From: Hyphomicrobiales bacterium
GTDB taxonomy: Bacteria; Pseudomonadota; Alphaproteobacteria; Rhizobiales; Beijerinckiaceae
Assembly (NCBI GenBank): GCA_028290285.1
Contig: JAQGKD010000113.1
Location: 62,001 to 126,000, forward strand
DNA: 64,000 nt
Direction: 5' to 3'
Numbering within the stretch: position 1 is the first letter of the stretch; each line of letters starts with the position of its first letter. The notes under the pieces are model-generated. The model saw nothing but the letters and a program-made list of their open reading frames with translations. It searched no databases and was not told the origin of the DNA. The translations under genes and the position numbers were made by a program. Shown piece by piece: positions 8,610 through 16,235 of this stretch.

Positions 8610-9722
8610 TTATTCCGCAGCGCTGCCCTGCTTGAATCCACACCAGCGCTGCAGACGCGTGCCGACAATGTCGCCAATCGACCCCTCGACGAGGATCAGC
8701 AATCCCAGTCGGGCGCCGACGATCATGCCCAAGACAGCAATCGGCCAAGCCACGGACATAAGCGACCCCGCCGTGAGGCCCTGCCCGACCGTGCAGCCGC
8801 CAGCGAGGACTCCGCCGAACCCCATCAGCGCGGCGCCGAGGAGGTGCCGACGCATTTCGTGGTGATCGTCGAAAGCCTCCCAGCGAAAATTCCTGCCGAC
8901 TTGAGCCGAGAGGAAAGCGCCGAGCACGACGCCCGGCACCATCAGCACACCGAAGTCGAGCCACTCACCATTCCCGAGGAGGGTCGAGGACAAACCACGC
9001 GCGACCGGGGCGACAAAGGTCAGGCTTTGGGGGCGCGGCTGGCTGAAGTCATCGATCAGGACGCCGGTCGTGATCCAACCGGCGACAATGGCCACGCCAA
9101 GCACGAGTCCCGCCGACAGCAGGCGCGGAGATCGTCGCAGGCGCTTGTCGAAAGCAACGGCCAGGATGAGCCCGGCAGCGAGTGCGAGCACGAGAGGTGC
9201 GCGCACATCGCTTCCCAACCATCTGTTGGCGAGCCGCACCAGGGATCCAGGCTCAGGTCCCGGCATCTCCCAGGTGATCAACTCGAGCCACGCCAGCCTG
9301 ACATTGGAGAGCGCCCCTCTCAAAGTAGCGAGCGCGACGGCGCTGAAAACAACCATCGTAATCAGGCTGCGCAAGTCGCCGCCACCCATTCGAACGAGGC
9401 ATCCGAATGCACACGTGCCGACAAGCGCCATCCCCAGACCGAAGCAGAGCGAGCCGATGATCGTCGAAAGCCAGGCGATGCGCGGCGGCAGATAGGTCGT
9501 GGTCGCTTCGTCGAGCAAACCTGTGAGGATCAGGGCCTGGGTCCCGAGCAGCGCTACGGCGAGTGCGAGGCCGAACACCTTCATGCGCCGCCAGTCACCC
9601 CCGACGAGTGCCGACTCAATGGCGCCCAGCGAGCAGAGCTGGGCACGACTGACGGCAAAGCCGACACAGGCTCCTGCGCTCAAGCCGATAAGACCGGCCC
9701 ACGCGGCGGACAATGCCACCAT
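8610..9722 (-). CDS. soxT: YeeE/YedE family transporter SoxT
   Basis: A 370-residue polytopic membrane protein of the YeeE/YedE (sulf_transp) family with about nine to ten hydrophobic helices. The family's internally repeated cysteine motifs are seen as FAVSRAQLCSLGA near the N-terminus, GTCAFGCLVRMGGG near 105, and GGCTVGQGLTAGS near 315. These cysteines are thought to pass thiosulfate or sulfide through the pore by transient S-H-S bonding. GGAGGAA precedes ATG 9722. It is the third gene of a soxS-soxR-soxT unit and probably imports a sulfur species that feeds or signals to the pathway. Confidence 0.87.
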   Translation of the reverse strand: MVALSAAWAGLIGLSAGACVGFAVSRAQLCSLGAIESALVGGDWRRMKVFGLALAVALLGTQALILTGLLDEATTTYLPPRIAWLSTIIGSLCFGLGMALVGTCAFGCLVRMGGGDLRSLITMVVFSAVALATLRGALSNVRLAWLELITWEMPGPEPGSLVRLANRWLGSDVRAPLVLALAAGLILAVAFDKRLRRSPRLLSAGLVLGVAIVAGWITTGVLIDDFSQPRPQSLTFVAPVARGLSSTLLGNGEWLDFGVLMVPGVVLGAFLSAQVGRNFRWEAFDDHHEMRRHLLGAALMGFGGVLAGGCTVGQGLTAGSLMSVAWPIAVLGMIVGARLGLLILVEGSIGDIVGTRLQRWCGFKQGSAAE

Positions 9723-9751
9723 ACGTTCCTCCCGGACACCATGTCCGACGT

Positions 9752-10126
9752 TCAGGCGCGCGGCTTGCTGCCGCTTTCGCAGAAGATATCGTAGATCACG
9801 GAGATCACGCGACGCACGCTCTCATTCGCAATCGAATAATAAATCGTCTTGCCGTCGCGCCGCGTCGTCACGAGATTGTCGTAGCGCAGTCGCGCAAGTT
9901 GCTGGGAAACCGCTGCCTGTCGCAGGGCCAGGATGCCTTCGAGCTCACCGACCGAACGCTCCTTTTCGGCCAGCAGGCACAAGAGAAGCAGACGGTTCTC
10001 GTGGGACAGCGCCTTCAGAAAATCGCTGGCAGATCGCGCATTGGTCATAAGCTGTTCGAGACGCGGAGAGACTTCGGCCCCGGATCGCAACTCGTCTTCG
10101 ATGTCCTTGGAAACGATGGCTCCCAT
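9752..10126 (-). CDS. soxR: ArsR-family repressor SoxR
   Basis: A 124-residue winged-helix repressor (ArsR/SmtB family). The start MGAIVSKDIE at 10126 follows a purine-rich ribosome site; the open frame to 10333 overlaps soxS and is not conserved-looking. The recognition helix lies in LRQAAVSQQLARLRYDNLV, followed by the wing TTRRDGKTIYYSI. Two cysteines (in LLLLCLLAEKE and YDIFCESG) fit the thiol pair by which SoxR/BigR/SqrR proteins sense persulfides. It probably represses the divergent soxV promoter and its own operon through the palindrome at 10558-10567. Confidence 0.9.
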   Translation of the reverse strand: MGAIVSKDIEDELRSGAEVSPRLEQLMTNARSASDFLKALSHENRLLLLCLLAEKERSVGELEGILALRQAAVSQQLARLRYDNLVTTRRDGKTIYYSIANESVRRVISVIYDIFCESGSKPRA

Positions 10127-10136
10127 AGGGGAACTC

Positions 10137-10541
10137 CTATTGTACGGCTTTGCTGCCCTGGCCTGCTGTCGCCCCCTGGCCCAGCCGCTCCAAAAGCGTC
10201 CCGAGCATTCCCCAGAACATGGAATCATCCATATAGCCAGTGATCCGTCCAACCTCCCGTCCCTCATCCATGACGAGGAAGGTTGGTGTGAAGCGGACGG
10301 GCCGCTGCGCCCCTGATGGCTGCCCGTCGGCAAGATCCACTCGACGGACAGGCAGGCGCCGACCCTCGGGGGTCAGCGGATAGATCTGGGCTACATCTCT
10401 GACCCATTTCGCGCAATAGGGACAACCGACGCGCTCGACCATGAGCAATTCCGCCGCCATTGCCGGGACCAGCGTGCCACTGAATGCCAGCAGTCCGACC
10501 AACAGAAGCGCTTGCCGTAAAATTCCTGTTCGCAGGCTCAT
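10137..10541 (-). CDS. soxS: Periplasmic thioredoxin SoxS
   Basis: A 134-residue exported thioredoxin-fold protein. A signal peptide (about residues 1-29, ending VPAMAA) precedes the active site GCPYCAKW with Cys40 and Cys43. The cis-proline region is RFTPTFLV. In Paracoccus, SoxS keeps the SoxY carrier cysteine active by reducing inhibitory disulfides, drawing electrons from SoxV. It is the first gene of the minus-strand unit, starts 55 bp from the divergent soxV, and is followed 10 bp later by soxR. Confidence 0.88.
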   Translation of the reverse strand: MSLRTGILRQALLLVGLLAFSGTLVPAMAAELLMVERVGCPYCAKWVRDVAQIYPLTPEGRRLPVRRVDLADGQPSGAQRPVRFTPTFLVMDEGREVGRITGYMDDSMFWGMLGTLLERLGQGATAGQGSKAVQ

Positions 10542-10553
10542 GGGTTTAATATA

Positions 10554-10572
10554 GACATATTCGAATACAATA
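10554..10572. promoter_or_regulatory. Candidate SoxR operator between soxS and soxV
   Basis: The 55-bp gap between the divergent soxS and soxV genes contains the perfect palindrome TATTCGAATA (10558-10567) inside GACATATTCGAATACAATA. ArsR-type SoxR and its relatives are known to bind ATTC/GAAT inverted repeats, and a SoxR site between soxR and soxV has been described in another alphaproteobacterium. An 18/19 identical copy lies at 20305-20323. Confidence 0.65.
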
Positions 10573-10596
10573 GCCAGACGGGACGGGAGACGCGGG

Positions 10597-11334
10597 ATGG
10601 GTCTGGACCAGACGATGTTCGGAGCATTGGCGGCAGGGGTCTTGTCGTTCTTGTCACCGTGCATCCTGCCGCTGGTTCCCCCCTACCTCTGCTTCCTGAC
10701 GGGGAGCGATCTCGGTCGGCTTTCGGCTTCCGACGGCGAGGCGCCGCTTTCGAAACTCGCACTTTCACGTTCGGTCTTCTTCGTGGCCGGCTTTGCGACC
10801 GTCTTCGTCATCCTCGGCGCAACCGCTTCGAGCCTGGGTCAGTGGATGGCACAATGGTTCGATCTGCTCGCGGTCGTCGCGGGAGTTCTCATCCTGGGCA
10901 TGGGGCTGCACTTCCTCGGGGTTTTTCGTATCGGCCTGCTTTTCCGAGAAGCCCGTTTCCAGGCCCTCCAGCGGCCGGCCGGACCGCTTGGCGCTTACCT
11001 CGTCGGCCTTGCGTTCGCCTTCGGATGGACACCCTGCGTTGGCCCCGTCCTCGCGGCCATCCTGCTGATTGCGGGAACGCAGGACGCGGCGGCACATGGC
11101 GTCGCGCTGCTGACAGCCTACTCGGTCGGGATTGGATTACCCTTCATTGCCGCAGCCGCCTTTGTCGGACCCTTCCTGCGCTTTCTCCGCCAATTCAGGG
11201 CATACGTCCCGATCGTCGAGAGGGTCATGGGCGTGGCGCTGGTGGCCACGGGCCTCGTGTTCATCACGGGAACGATGCCGCTGATCGGTAACTGGCTGCT
11301 CGAGACATTTCCCGCCTTCGGATCCATCGGCTGA
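10597..11334 (+). CDS. soxV: CcdA/DsbD-type thiol-disulfide membrane protein SoxV
   Basis: A 245-residue six-helix inner-membrane protein of the CcdA family. The two redox cysteines are in SPCILPLVPPYL (Cys22) and FGWTPCVGPVLAAIL (Cys147), the pseudo-symmetric pair that moves electrons from cytoplasmic thioredoxin to the periplasm. In sox clusters the protein supplies reductant to SoxS and SoxW. It is divergent from soxS and followed 17 bp later by soxW. Confidence 0.92.
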   Translation: MGLDQTMFGALAAGVLSFLSPCILPLVPPYLCFLTGSDLGRLSASDGEAPLSKLALSRSVFFVAGFATVFVILGATASSLGQWMAQWFDLLAVVAGVLILGMGLHFLGVFRIGLLFREARFQALQRPAGPLGAYLVGLAFAFGWTPCVGPVLAAILLIAGTQDAAAHGVALLTAYSVGIGLPFIAAAAFVGPFLRFLRQFRAYVPIVERVMGVALVATGLVFITGTMPLIGNWLLETFPAFGSIG

Positions 11335-11351
11335 AACACGAGGGACGCACC

Positions 11352-11912
11352 ATGATCTCCAGACGCAGCCTCCTCATGGCATTTGCGACGTCTGCGACGC
11401 CCGGCATTGCTCAGGCGGCCATGCGCCTCGCGGATGACGGAATGTACGAATTCGACTGGTTTCTCGAGAGCTTTCTCGACCTGACCGAAGATGTAGGCAC
11501 GGCGACGAACAGCGGCAAGCGCGTCGCGATCATGTTCGGCCAGAGGGCCTGCCCCTATTGCAAGCGCATGGCGGAAGAACATCTCGCGACGCCCGCGATC
11601 GTAGATTATATCAAGGCGAACTTCGAGGTCCTGCACCTAAATCTGTTCGGTGCGCGCGAAGTAACGGATTTTGATGGCAGCAAGCTCTCAGAGCGGGACC
11701 TTGCGCGGCGCTACAACGTCCGGCTGACACCGACGATCTTATTCGTGCCGGAGAGCGCCGAGGGGCTTGCAGCACGGCCTGCCCCGCAGCGCGAGGTCGC
11801 GCGCATGCCGGGGCTTCTCGAACCCCAACCCTTCCTCGCGATGTTTCGCTACGTGAAGGAAAAGCGCTACGAGCAGTCGAGCTTCCAGGATTGGCTCAAG
11901 ACTCAGACTTGA
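11352..11912 (+). CDS. soxW: Periplasmic thioredoxin SoxW
   Basis: A 186-residue exported thioredoxin-like protein. The leader MISRRSLLMAFATSATPG is twin-arginine-like. The active site is FGQRACPYCKRMAEEH (Cys67, Cys70) and the cis-proline region is RLTPTILFVP. It accepts electrons from SoxV, encoded directly upstream, and is one of two periplasmic thioredoxins in this cluster. A strong hairpin follows the stop and separates it from the convergent soxX. Confidence 0.88.
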   Translation: MISRRSLLMAFATSATPGIAQAAMRLADDGMYEFDWFLESFLDLTEDVGTATNSGKRVAIMFGQRACPYCKRMAEEHLATPAIVDYIKANFEVLHLNLFGAREVTDFDGSKLSERDLARRYNVRLTPTILFVPESAEGLAARPAPQREVARMPGLLEPQPFLAMFRYVKEKRYEQSSFQDWLKTQT

Positions 11913-11920
11913 AAAATTTC

Positions 11921-11953
11921 GCGCCGGGCAGCCGTACGAGGCTGGCCCGGCGC
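11921..11953 (-). terminator. Hairpin terminator between soxW and soxX
   Basis: GCGCCGGGC pairs perfectly with GCCCGGCGC across an inner AGCC/GGCT stem and a 6-nt loop. On the minus strand the hairpin is followed by GAAATTTTTC, as expected for an intrinsic terminator of the soxA-soxX transcript. The plus-strand side has no T-run, but the same stem may still slow soxVW transcription. Confidence 0.72.
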
Positions 11954-11969
11954 AGGTTCCGCGGGCGGC

Positions 11970-12590
11970 CTATTTGTTGACGGGAGATTCCGGATCGAAC
12001 AGATAGGCCATCACATCCTTGAGCTGTTGATCGCTGAGCACCTTCGACGCCCCGAAGCGAGGCATGTTGGAGCACGCTACGACGGCCTGTGAATCGTAGA
12101 TCTTCGTCCAGGCATCCTTGATGGCAGCCGGTTCGTATTTGCGCTCCTTGCCATAGGCGGCGAGACTCGGACCCAAGGTCCCATAGCTCACCTCCTTCGG
12201 GTCCATCTGGTGACAGGCGTAGCAATTACCTCCATTCACGGTGGTAGGGCCGTCGGAGAACTGCCCGCCCTGCCCGCTGTTTGCGACCGCAAACCCCTTC
12301 TTCCAGTCGCCGAGATACTTGCCATCGGCAGGCAGGACAACGCGCGCGGTTTCCCGCTTCTGGATGGCGTCGGCATCGGCGGCACTCACCTGATTGCGGT
12401 GGAGTGTGCAGAGCCGCTGCGTGTCATCGAGCACGATCCGAGCCTGCCAATCCTGGGGCGCCTTGGAGAAGGTCGACTTCACGACCGCCTCGACTTTCGC
12501 GGGATCGATCGAGACGCTTGCTTTGTCCTGCGCGAGGGCTGCTCCCGAGGAAAGGGCGACGGCGGCTGCGATGAGAATGGAACGATACAT
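11970..12590 (-). CDS. soxX: Sulfur oxidation cytochrome c SoxX
   Basis: A 206-residue exported monohaem cytochrome c. The signal peptide ends at ALAQ (about residue 21), the haem motif is CYACH (Cys123-His127), and the likely axial Met is in SNMPRFG (Met176). SoxX pairs with SoxA to form the SoxAX haem enzyme that couples thiosulfate oxidatively to the SoxY cysteine. It lies 11 bp downstream of soxA on the same strand and ends just before the hairpin terminator. Confidence 0.94.
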   Translation of the reverse strand: MYRSILIAAAVALSSGAALAQDKASVSIDPAKVEAVVKSTFSKAPQDWQARIVLDDTQRLCTLHRNQVSAADADAIQKRETARVVLPADGKYLGDWKKGFAVANSGQGGQFSDGPTTVNGGNCYACHQMDPKEVSYGTLGPSLAAYGKERKYEPAAIKDAWTKIYDSQAVVACSNMPRFGASKVLSDQQLKDVMAYLFDPESPVNK

Positions 12591-12601
12591 GGCAGCTCTC
12601 C

Positions 12602-13432
12602 TCAGCGCTTGATCGAGGGCACGTTGATCTCACCCCCCGCAGCTTGCTTGTTCAGGAACATGGTGAGAGCGGTCAAGCCTTCGGACGCGTAGTCCGGCAC
12701 GGGCCAGCGCTGCTGACGGAAGCAGTCCCACAGCCGGTGCTGCATGGTGCGAAGCGAACTCTGCGAGACGCGATAGGTCGGCCAGGAGGCCATCGTCTCC
12801 TGCGCAGCCTTGCCCGGCTGCGAAAAGTCGGGGAGAGCCTGTAGACGGATGCGTTTTCCCGGTTCGCCGTGACAGGACGAGCAGGAAAAATCCATCACCC
12901 CGGCCCGGCGATAGAACATGGCCTCTCCGATCGCTGTCAGCTCCTTTTCCTTCGGATGCGACATCTGCGGCTCGATCTTCATGCCGTTCGACTTGTTCGC
13001 AATGAAAGCGACGAGATCCTCCATATCGGAGGGCTTTCCCGGCCCGGAGAAGCGCCGCGCGACAACGCCGGCCGTGTCGAAATCCTGCACCTTCTGCATG
13101 CACCAGAGCAGACGCTGCTCGACATCCTGCACCTGATCGGCATCCTGGAAGTACCGTGGCAACTTCGCGTAAGCGCCCTCCAGCTTTCCAGATCCTTGCC
13201 CGAGGTCGCACGATTCGAGCGAGACATTCTTACGCCCACGCTTTTCGGACCACAGCAACTCGCCTCTATCCACGGCGAGGTATCCGGGGTTCGCCATGGG
13301 ATCGTTGATCATCGCGCGATAGCGCTCGATCTCCTTCTCGCTTTCGTCCTGGGACGATTGCGCCATGACGCCAACACTGGCTGCGGAAAGGGACAGGGCC
13401 ACAATGGCCGCGGACATCCATGGGCGTCGCAT
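12602..13432 (-). CDS. soxA: L-cysteine S-thiosulfotransferase subunit SoxA
   Basis: A 276-residue exported cytochrome c. After a signal peptide (to about residue 24) there is one CxxCH haem site, CSSCH at 184-188. The catalytic cysteine ligand is in RLWDCFRQQ (Cys237). The N-terminal haem site of dihaem SoxA is degenerate here: only isolated cysteines remain (Cys75 in SLESCDLG and Cys111 in LLWCMQ), which probably form a disulfide. That makes it the monohaem class. GGAGGAACG precedes ATG 13432. It forms the enzyme with SoxX, encoded just downstream. Confidence 0.94.
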   Translation of the reverse strand: MRRPWMSAAIVALSLSAASVGVMAQSSQDESEKEIERYRAMINDPMANPGYLAVDRGELLWSEKRGRKNVSLESCDLGQGSGKLEGAYAKLPRYFQDADQVQDVEQRLLWCMQKVQDFDTAGVVARRFSGPGKPSDMEDLVAFIANKSNGMKIEPQMSHPKEKELTAIGEAMFYRRAGVMDFSCSSCHGEPGKRIRLQALPDFSQPGKAAQETMASWPTYRVSQSSLRTMQHRLWDCFRQQRWPVPDYASEGLTALTMFLNKQAAGGEINVPSIKR

Positions 13433-13507
13433 CGTTCCTCCTCGTTCCTCCCCGGATGCTCCGGGATCTCTAGGCCTCTGTGACTCGGGCCTTTACATTC
13501 ACAAAAA

Positions 13508-13525
13508 CAAATATCATGATGTTTG
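13508..13525. promoter_or_regulatory. Inverted repeat between soxA and soxY
   Basis: CAAATATCATGATGTTTG is an 18-bp repeat with 8 of 9 positions symmetric. It lies in the roughly 170-bp control region between the divergent soxAX and soxYZBCD units, about 80 bp before the soxY start. It differs from the TATTCGAATA site in its core, so it may bind SoxR with lower affinity or bind another factor. Confidence 0.45.
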
Positions 13526-13603
13526 AAAGCGTGCGACGGAAAAGTCGCACCGTCAAGAGGAATGAGCTTCGCCCGATCCGGCGAAACCCCAAGGAGATGT
13601 GCA

Positions 13604-14068
13604 ATGCCGACAATGATCAGCGGTGGATCGCGCCGCGAAGTCCTCACAGCCGCGAGCCTCAGCGCGCTCGTCGCGGTCCTGCTGCCGCGAATGGCCTTTG
13701 CCGACGAGAAGTCCGTCCAGGCCGAAATGAAAAAGCTTTTCGGAGACAAGACTTTCGAGAGCGGCCGCGTAAAACTCGACGTTCCGCAGATCGCCGAGAA
13801 CGGACTTGTCGTTCCGATCAACATCGAGGTCGAAAGCCCGATGACGGCCGATGATTACGTCAAGGCGGTTCATGTATTCGCGGATGGAAACCCGCAGCCG
13901 GTCGTTATCAGCTACCATTTCACGCCGGAATGCGGAAAAGCATCTGCCGCCACGCGCATGCGCCTCGCGCAAACGCAGAACGTTATTTGCGTCGCGGAAA
14001 TGTCGAACGGCAAGCTCTTTTCGACGAAGTCAGAAATCAAAGTCACCATTGGCGGATGTGGCGGCTAG
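13604..14068 (+). CDS. soxY: Thiosulfate oxidation carrier protein SoxY
   Basis: A 154-residue Tat-exported carrier. The start is ATG 13604, with AAGGAG 8-13 bases upstream; the frame is open to 13523 but lacks the leader. SRREVLTAASLS is the twin-arginine region. The protein ends in GGCGG, the flexible arm whose cysteine (Cys152) carries the sulfur intermediates as they pass between SoxAX, SoxB and SoxCD. It is followed 24 bp later by soxZ. Confidence 0.96.
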   Translation: MPTMISGGSRREVLTAASLSALVAVLLPRMAFADEKSVQAEMKKLFGDKTFESGRVKLDVPQIAENGLVVPINIEVESPMTADDYVKAVHVFADGNPQPVVISYHFTPECGKASAATRMRLAQTQNVICVAEMSNGKLFSTKSEIKVTIGGCGG

Positions 14069-14092
14069 CCCACAGTTTCAGGAGATCACGAC

Positions 14093-14422
14093 ATGGCAGG
14101 CAACCCCACTCCCCGCGTCCGCGTTCCCAGCCAGGCCAAGAAGGGCGAATTGATCGAGGTGAAAACCCTGATTTCGCACGAGATGGAAAGTGGCCAGCGC
14201 AAGGATGCGTCAGGCAATACCATCCCTCGCCAGATCATCAACAAGTTCACCGCGGCCTTCAACGGCAAGCAGGTCTTCCAAGCTGATTGGTACACGGCCA
14301 TTTCCGCCAATCCGTATCAGGCCTTCTTTTACAAGGCCCAGGAGTCCGGCGAGTTCAAGTTCGTCTGGAACGACGACAATGGCTCCGAATACACGTCCAC
14401 GGCAAAACTGAACGTGGCCTAG
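14093..14422 (+). CDS. soxZ: Thiosulfate oxidation carrier protein SoxZ
   Basis: A 109-residue immunoglobulin-fold partner of SoxY without its own signal peptide; it is expected to leave the cell folded with SoxY by way of SoxY's Tat signal. Family segments include PRVRVPSQAKKGELIEVKTL, a HEMESGQRKD turn, and the C-terminal FVWNDDNGSEYTSTAKLNV. The stop is followed at once by a strong stem-loop before soxB. Confidence 0.95.
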   Translation: MAGNPTPRVRVPSQAKKGELIEVKTLISHEMESGQRKDASGNTIPRQIINKFTAAFNGKQVFQADWYTAISANPYQAFFYKAQESGEFKFVWNDDNGSEYTSTAKLNVA

Positions 14423-14427
14423 GACAA

Positions 14428-14459
14428 AAAGCACCCGGTGAACTCAACACCGGGGCTTT
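14428..14459 (+). terminator. Stem-loop between soxZ and soxB
   Basis: CCCGGTG (14434-14440) pairs with CACCGGG (14448-14454), extended by GC/GC and AAA/TTT pairs around one bulged base. Because soxB continues in the same direction 26 bp later, it is more likely an attenuator or an RNA-stabilising 3' end for soxYZ mRNA than a full stop. Confidence 0.55.
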
Positions 14460-14484
14460 CTCGGGAAACGACAAGGATCAAGAC

Positions 14485-16182
14485 ATGATTTCGCGCAGGC
14501 AATTCCTGCAGGCGACGGCGGCTGCGTCGCTGATCGTCCCTGCGACGGGCGCCGGACACCTGGGCCGGGCCGCGGCCCAACAGCGGCTGTCCCAGAGCGA
14601 CATCACGCGCTTCGACTCGCTCGGCAAGCTGACCATCATCCATGTCACGGACATTCACGCGCAACTCGTCCCGCTGTATTTTCGCGAACCTTCGGTCAAT
14701 CTTGGTGTCGGCGACGTGCGCGGCCAGCCGCCCCACCTTACCGACAAGGAATTCCGCGCCTGGTTCAAGATCGCAGCGGGCTCCGCCGATGCCTATGCCC
14801 TGACGAGCGACGACTTCGTGGCGCTCGCTCGCAACTACGGGCGGATGGGCGGCATGGACCGGATCGCCACGCTCATCAAGTCCATTCGTGCGGAGCGGGG
14901 CGACGACAACGTGCTGCTGCTCGACGGCGGCGACACATGGCAAGGCAGCTGGACGTCGCTGAAGACCGACGGGCAGGACATGGTGGATGTCCAGACCGCT
15001 CTCAAGGTGGATGCCATGGCGTCGCATTGGGAGTTCACGCTCGGCGAGAAGCGGCTCAAGGAAATCATCGAGAAAGCCCCGTTCGCATTCCTCGCACAGA
15101 ACGTTCGCTCGCTTGAATGGCAGGAGCCCGTCTTCGATGCCCGCAAGCTCTACGAGCGCGGAGGCGCGCGCGTGGCCGTCATAGGACAAGCCCTTCCGCG
15201 CACGGCGGTTGCCAATCCGCGCTGGATGTTTCCGGATTGGGAGTTCGGGATCCGCGAAGACGACCTTCAGAAGCAGGTCGAGGAAGCGCGCACCGGCGGC
15301 GCAGATGTGGTTGTCCTGCTGTCCCACAACGGCTTCGACGTGGACCGCAAACTTGCCGGGCGCGTAAAGGGCATCGACGTCATTCTCACCGCGCACACAC
15401 ATGACGCCATGCCCGGAGCTCTCAAGGTCGGCGACACGCTCCTGATCGCATCGGGCTCCCACGGTAAATTCGTGTCCCGCCTGGACCTCGACATACGGGA
15501 CAAAAAGGTCGCCGGCTATCGCTACAAGCTGATGCCTGTCTTCTCGGACGCCATCGCGCCCGACCCCGACATGGCGGCTCTCGTGAAGAAGATACGCGAT
15601 CCCTTCGCCGCGGATCTGTCGCGCGAACTGGGCCGCACCGAATCCCTCCTGTACCGGCGCGGCAATTTCAACGGTACCTTCGATGACCTGATCTGCGCAT
15701 CCATGCTCTCGGAACGCGATGCGGAAATCTCGCTGTCTCCGGGTTTCCGCTGGGGCGGGACCCTTGTGCCGGGCGACGCCATCACCTTCGAGGCTGTCGC
15801 GAATGCCACCGCCATGACCTATCCGGCCTGCTATCGAACCGAGATGACGGGCGGCCAGATCAAAGCCGTGCTCGAAGACGTCGCCGACAACATCTTCCAT
15901 CCGGATCCTTATTTCCAGGGTGGCGGCGACATGGTTCGCGTCGGCGGCATGGGCTACTCGATCGACGTCTCCAAGCCCGTGAACCAGCGGATCTCGTCGA
16001 TGACGGAGCTCAAGACGGGCAAGCAGATCGATGCAGATCGGAAATACGTCGTTGCCGGTTGGGCAAGCGTCAACCAGGGCACGGAAGGCCCCCCGATCTG
16101 GGAGGTCGTCGAGAAATATCTCGCTCGCGTCAAGACCGTGAAGCTCGAACCCAACACATCTGTCGCTGTCAGCGGAACCTGA
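14485..16182 (+). CDS. soxB: Thiosulfohydrolase SoxB
   Basis: A 565-residue dimanganese hydrolase that releases sulfate from SoxY-bound S-sulfonate. The start is ATG 14485 (MISRRQFLQATAA), a Tat leader. Metal and active-site motifs of the 5'-nucleotidase fold are VTDIHAQL (about 55), LLDGGDTWQGSW (about 150), LSHNGFDVD (about 278) and LTAHTHDAMP (about 303). The C-terminal domain shows the GGGDMVRVGG substrate region. Length matches the family. The next gene follows after 53 bp. Confidence 0.96.
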   Translation: MISRRQFLQATAAASLIVPATGAGHLGRAAAQQRLSQSDITRFDSLGKLTIIHVTDIHAQLVPLYFREPSVNLGVGDVRGQPPHLTDKEFRAWFKIAAGSADAYALTSDDFVALARNYGRMGGMDRIATLIKSIRAERGDDNVLLLDGGDTWQGSWTSLKTDGQDMVDVQTALKVDAMASHWEFTLGEKRLKEIIEKAPFAFLAQNVRSLEWQEPVFDARKLYERGGARVAVIGQALPRTAVANPRWMFPDWEFGIREDDLQKQVEEARTGGADVVVLLSHNGFDVDRKLAGRVKGIDVILTAHTHDAMPGALKVGDTLLIASGSHGKFVSRLDLDIRDKKVAGYRYKLMPVFSDAIAPDPDMAALVKKIRDPFAADLSRELGRTESLLYRRGNFNGTFDDLICASMLSERDAEISLSPGFRWGGTLVPGDAITFEAVANATAMTYPACYRTEMTGGQIKAVLEDVADNIFHPDPYFQGGGDMVRVGGMGYSIDVSKPVNQRISSMTELKTGKQIDADRKYVVAGWASVNQGTEGPPIWEVVEKYLARVKTVKLEPNTSVAVSGT

Positions 16183-16235
16183 TGGCTGGATCCTCGCACA
16201 ACATTGCACTGTGACGTAGAAGAGAGGCATTCGTG

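Noticed and set aside
7699-8964. Minus-strand open frame of 421 codons
   Set aside because: Antisense to the MBL hydrolase, which has a signal peptide and zinc motifs.
7974-9794. Plus-strand open frame of 606 codons
   Set aside because: Runs across the MBL gene in another frame and antisense to soxT; composition is low-complexity Arg/Ala/Gln with no motifs.
14419-16230. Minus-strand open frame of 603 codons
   Set aside because: Antisense to soxB, a certain gene of full length.
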